Shown: one piece after another, positions 43,736 through 46,731 of the stretch
Numbering within the stretch: position 1 is the stretch's first letter
Layout: each line of letters opens with the position of its first letter
Source of the DNA: Halioglobus sp.
GTDB taxonomy: Bacteria; Pseudomonadota; Gammaproteobacteria; Pseudomonadales; Halieaceae
Assembly: GCA_002699145.1 (NCBI GenBank)
Contig: PABK01000011.1
Location: 1 to 46,731 of the forward strand
Direction of reading: 5' to 3'
Length of the DNA: 46,731 nt
Program-made: the position numbers and the translations under genes
Notes under the pieces: model-generated
The model's database searches: none
What the model was told of the DNA's origin: nothing
Seen by the model: the letters and a program-made list of their open reading frames with translations, nothing else

Positions 43736-44707
43736 ATGGTCAAGGCGGTGGTGCTGCGTGAGACGGGTGGTCCTGAGGTCCTGCAGTTCGAGGAGGTAAG
43801 CCTGGAGGCACCGGGACCGGGTATGGTCACGGTGTCGCACCGCGCGATCGGCCTGAATTTCATCGACACCTACCACCGCAGCGGCCTGTACCCGCTGCCG
43901 CTGCCCACGGGCATCGGCATGGAAGCGGCCGGCGTGGTGCAGGCGGTGGGCGCGGGCGTGGACCTCGCCGAGGGGGACCGGGTGGCCTACTGCTCTGCAG
44001 GGTTCGGCGCCTATGCCGAGGCGATCAACCTGCCCGCCGAACGCCTGGTGCGGATACCCCAGGGCATCGACTTCGAGCAGGCGGCGGCAGCGCTGCTCAA
44101 GGGACAGACCGTGGAGTACCTGCTGCAGCGCACCTACCCGCTAAAGGCAGGGGAGACCTGTCTGTTTCACGCCGCGGCGGGCGGGGTGGGGCTGTTGTTC
44201 GGCCAGTGGGCCAGCGCCCTGGGCGCCACGGTGATCGGTACGGTCGGCTCCGCGGAGAAGGCCGAGCTGGCGTCCGCACACGGCTATCACCACGTGATCA
44301 ACTACCGGGAACAGGATGTGGCGGCCGCCGTGCTGGAGATTACCGGTGGGGAGAAGTTGCCCGTGGTCTACGACGGCGTGGGCCGCGATACTTTCGCCGC
44401 CTCGCTGGACTGCCTGCGGCCGCGCGGGCTCATGGTCAGCTTCGGCAACGTCTCCGGCGCTCCCGAACCCCTGGACCTGCAGTTGTTGTCCACCAAGGGC
44501 TCTTTGTACATCACCCGGCCGACGCTGTTCAGTTACACCGCCGACGCGGCGGCGTTGCAACAGTCCTCGCGCGATGTCTTCTCCCGGGTCGCCGACGGCA
44601 CCCTGCGGGTCGAAATCAACCAGCGTTATAGCCTGGATCAGGTGCAGCAGGCGCACCGCGACCTGGAGGGGCGTGCCACCAGTGGTTCCTCGGTGTTGAT
44701 ACCGTGA
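43736..44707 (+). CDS. qor: NADPH:quinone oxidoreductase (zeta-crystallin type)
   Basis: A 323-residue zinc-free medium-chain dehydrogenase/reductase. It shows IGLNFIDTYHRSGLYP, GIGMEAAGVV, the QTVEYLL segment and the nucleotide-binding AAGGVGLLFGQWA, all matching Qor. It reduces quinones with NADPH in the cytoplasm. GGAGG at 43725-43729 fixes the ATG at 43736. The stop overlaps the next gene start (GTGA). Confidence 0.92.
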   Translation: MVKAVVLRETGGPEVLQFEEVSLEAPGPGMVTVSHRAIGLNFIDTYHRSGLYPLPLPTGIGMEAAGVVQAVGAGVDLAEGDRVAYCSAGFGAYAEAINLPAERLVRIPQGIDFEQAAAALLKGQTVEYLLQRTYPLKAGETCLFHAAAGGVGLLFGQWASALGATVIGTVGSAEKAELASAHGYHHVINYREQDVAAAVLEITGGEKLPVVYDGVGRDTFAASLDCLRPRGLMVSFGNVSGAPEPLDLQLLSTKGSLYITRPTLFSYTADAAALQQSSRDVFSRVADGTLRVEINQRYSLDQVQQAHRDLEGRATSGSSVLIP

Positions 44708-45306
44708 GCCTGCTGGCCAGGCCCGTGGTGCTCAAGGGACAGCTGGTGCGGTTGGAACCGCTGTCACAGGACCACGCCCAGGGTCTGTACAACCGCGGCC
44801 GCGCGCGCGATGACTGGGCCTACCTGCCGCGGGCCTGTTTTATCGACCTGGCCGATACGCGGCAATGGATAGACGAGGCGCTGGCCACCCCGGGTCAGCT
44901 GCCTTTCGCCATCGTCGAGACGGGCAAGGGCAAGGTCGTCGGCAGCACGCGTTACCTGAACATCCGGCCGGAGCACCGCGGGCTGGAGATCGGCTGGACG
45001 TGGCTGGGCCAGGAGTGGCAGCGTACCGGTGTCAATACGGAGACCAAGCTGCTGCTGCTCACCCACGCCTTCGAACGCCTGGGCTGCGTGCGCGTGGAAT
45101 TCAAGACCGATGCGCGCAACGAGCGCTCCCAGCGCGCCCTCGAGCGTATCGGCGCGACGCGCGAAGGCGTGTTGCGCAAACACATGATCGTACAGGGTGA
45201 GTACGCCCGCGACTCGGTCTTTTTCAGTATCGTCGACAGCGAGTGGGTCACCGTGCGGCAGCACCTGCAGGCACTGGCGGCGGAGCCGGCGCCCGGCCGG
45301 GGCTAG
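44704..45306 (+). CDS. GNAT-family N-acetyltransferase (RimL-like)
   Basis: A 200-residue acetyltransferase. RLEPLSQDHAQGLY near the N-terminus, GSTRYLNI, and the GVNTETKLLLLTHAFERLGC and FKTDARNERSQRALERIGA blocks follow the RimJ/RimL subgroup that acetylates N-terminal amines or small molecules. The consensus acetyl-CoA loop (Q/RxxGxG) reads WQRTGVN, so it is slightly atypical. GTG 44704 overlaps the qor stop by four bases. The substrate is unknown. Confidence 0.85.
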   Translation: MSLLARPVVLKGQLVRLEPLSQDHAQGLYNRGRARDDWAYLPRACFIDLADTRQWIDEALATPGQLPFAIVETGKGKVVGSTRYLNIRPEHRGLEIGWTWLGQEWQRTGVNTETKLLLLTHAFERLGCVRVEFKTDARNERSQRALERIGATREGVLRKHMIVQGEYARDSVFFSIVDSEWVTVRQHLQALAAEPAPGRG

Positions 45307-45339
45307 GCGGGGCGCAGGCGCCCCGGGATACGCGCGCGA

Positions 45340-46320
<981 letters not shown>

Positions 46321-46375
46321 TGTCCTGTCCTGGGTTGGCTGTCTGTGCTCGGGAGAGTGGAAATTGCGCAGTGTT

Positions 46376-46404
46376 AGATTAGTCGCCCGCCACGGTGCTG
46401 TCCA
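46376..46404 (-). promoter_or_regulatory. Predicted cysK promoter
   Basis: On the minus strand TGGACA (46404-46399) and TAATCT (46381-46376) are spaced by 17 bases. The start near 46369 gives a leader of about 50 bases to the ATG at 46320. No CysB-site call can be made by eye. Confidence 0.42.
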
Positions 46405-46431
46405 TCCGCGCCCGGCGCGCAAATTTTTTTT

Positions 46432-46632
46432 GCCGGGTGGGGAACCCGGCGCGCAGGGGGTGGTCATAAGTTTCACGCAGCGTCGTCGCCTGGACGAACG
46501 GCCTGGCACCGGCTCCCTACGGAGCGTGCCGCCGGGGCGGTGGCGCTGCAGCAACTCTGGATTCCATCCAGGTCTACTACTCTCTTGTGGTGCACTTTGC
46601 GTGCTAGCCGGCCCTCGGGCCGGCTTTTTTTT
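46432..46632 (+). ncRNA. Candidate structured small RNA ending in a terminator
   Basis: Three hairpins precede a strong plus-strand terminator with no protein gene feeding it: GCCGGGT/ACCCGGC (46432-46450), GGCAC...GCTCC/GGAGC...GTGCC (about 46507-46532, two-base bulge) and CTGGAT/ATCCAG (about 46555-46570). The nearest plus-strand gene ends at 45306 and cysK runs the other way. I see no match to 6S, 4.5S or tmRNA. The 5' end is a guess, and no convincing promoter was found. Confidence 0.3.
46606..46632 (+). terminator. Strong rho-independent terminator upstream of cysK
   Basis: AGCCGGCCC (46606-46614) and GGGCCGGCT (46617-46625) form a nine-base-pair stem closed by two bases and run into eight T residues. 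It terminates plus-strand transcription only; the minus-strand side has no T tract. Confidence 0.85.
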
Positions 46633-46731
46633 GGTTCTTCGCACATTAGCGGGGAGCCAGAAATAGAAAAGCGGTGAATTGAGTTAAGGTTGGAGATGCG
46701 ACCCTTCAACCAATAACACCGAATCCACCGC
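46633..46731. mobile_element. Possible left end of an insertion sequence (ISL3-like), cut by the window edge
   Basis: Right after the T8 tract the composition falls from GC-rich to about half AT. The first bases GGTTCTTCGCACATTAGC resemble the GG-starting terminal repeats of ISL3-family elements, which duplicate eight-base, often AT-rich targets; the eight T residues at 46625-46632 would be such a target. The last 60 bases also form an imperfect inverted pair (GCGGTGAATT near 46671 and AATCCACCGC at the very end). No transposase sequence is in the window, so this is tentative. Confidence 0.35.

Noticed and set aside
45308-45325. Terminator between the GNAT gene and cysK
   Set aside because: CGGGGCG/CGCCCCG forms a seven-base-pair hairpin but no T tract follows on either strand.

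Overview
This window is a high-GC chromosomal segment of a gammaproteobacterium. It starts in the 3' end of a 23S rRNA gene followed by 5S rRNA and then carries about 36 protein genes. The gene set and order (dcd-apbC-metG next to an rsx/rnf operon; purMN-DUF2066-hda; rimI preceded by a HolD-like gene; an OmpA/OprF-type porin; a TonB-dependent receptor with two c-di-GMP proteins) fit a marine, Pseudomonas-related lineage such as the Halieaceae/Cellvibrionales. That placement is inferred from gene content and was not tested by alignment.

Layout. 1-935: rRNA operon tail with an unusually long 23S-5S spacer full of short inverted repeats, closed by a two-way terminator. 993-3672 (minus): periplasmic glutaminase and a DmdB-like acyl-CoA ligase. 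3984-12008: a GGDEF/EAL protein with damaged catalytic motifs, a TonB-dependent receptor and a large dual-sensor HD-GYP protein. 12160-14361: a large Ig-like/EF-hand-like lipoprotein. 14649-17146: GT2 glycosyltransferase, HolD-like protein, RimI and a small unknown. 17299-22908 (minus): complete rsxABCDGE electron-transport operon without the nth gene that follows it in E. coli. 23072-28460: metG, apbC, dcd, purN, purM. 28619-31494: DUF2066 protein, Hda, OmpA-like porin. 31501-34881 (minus): omega-amidase, methionine-type aminotransferase, YhhQ-type transporter and an SDR, divergent from an atypical PTPS/QueD-family protein (34992-35471). 35485-39415 (minus): prlC, thpR and a DEAD-box helicase in overlapping order. 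39542-43647: two unusual membrane/periplasm-facing fusions. 43736-46320: quinone oxidoreductase, GNAT acetyltransferase and cysK. The last ~400 bases hold a structured region with a strong terminator and what looks like the left end of an insertion sequence.

The most novel material is at 39542-43647. One gene joins a glutamate/dicarboxylate-symporter-type membrane domain, which has lost the residues that normally bind substrate and sodium, to a periplasmic solute-binding domain. The next gene encodes an exported protein that joins a PPP-family phosphatase to a C-terminal domain with atypical-kinase motifs, so one secreted polypeptide may both add and remove phosphate. Second in interest are the degenerate c-di-GMP enzymes around the TonB receptor and the PTPS-like protein lacking its catalytic Cys and His beside an SDR and a YhhQ transporter.

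All functional calls come from reading motifs and gene order by eye. No database search, alignment or structure prediction was run.
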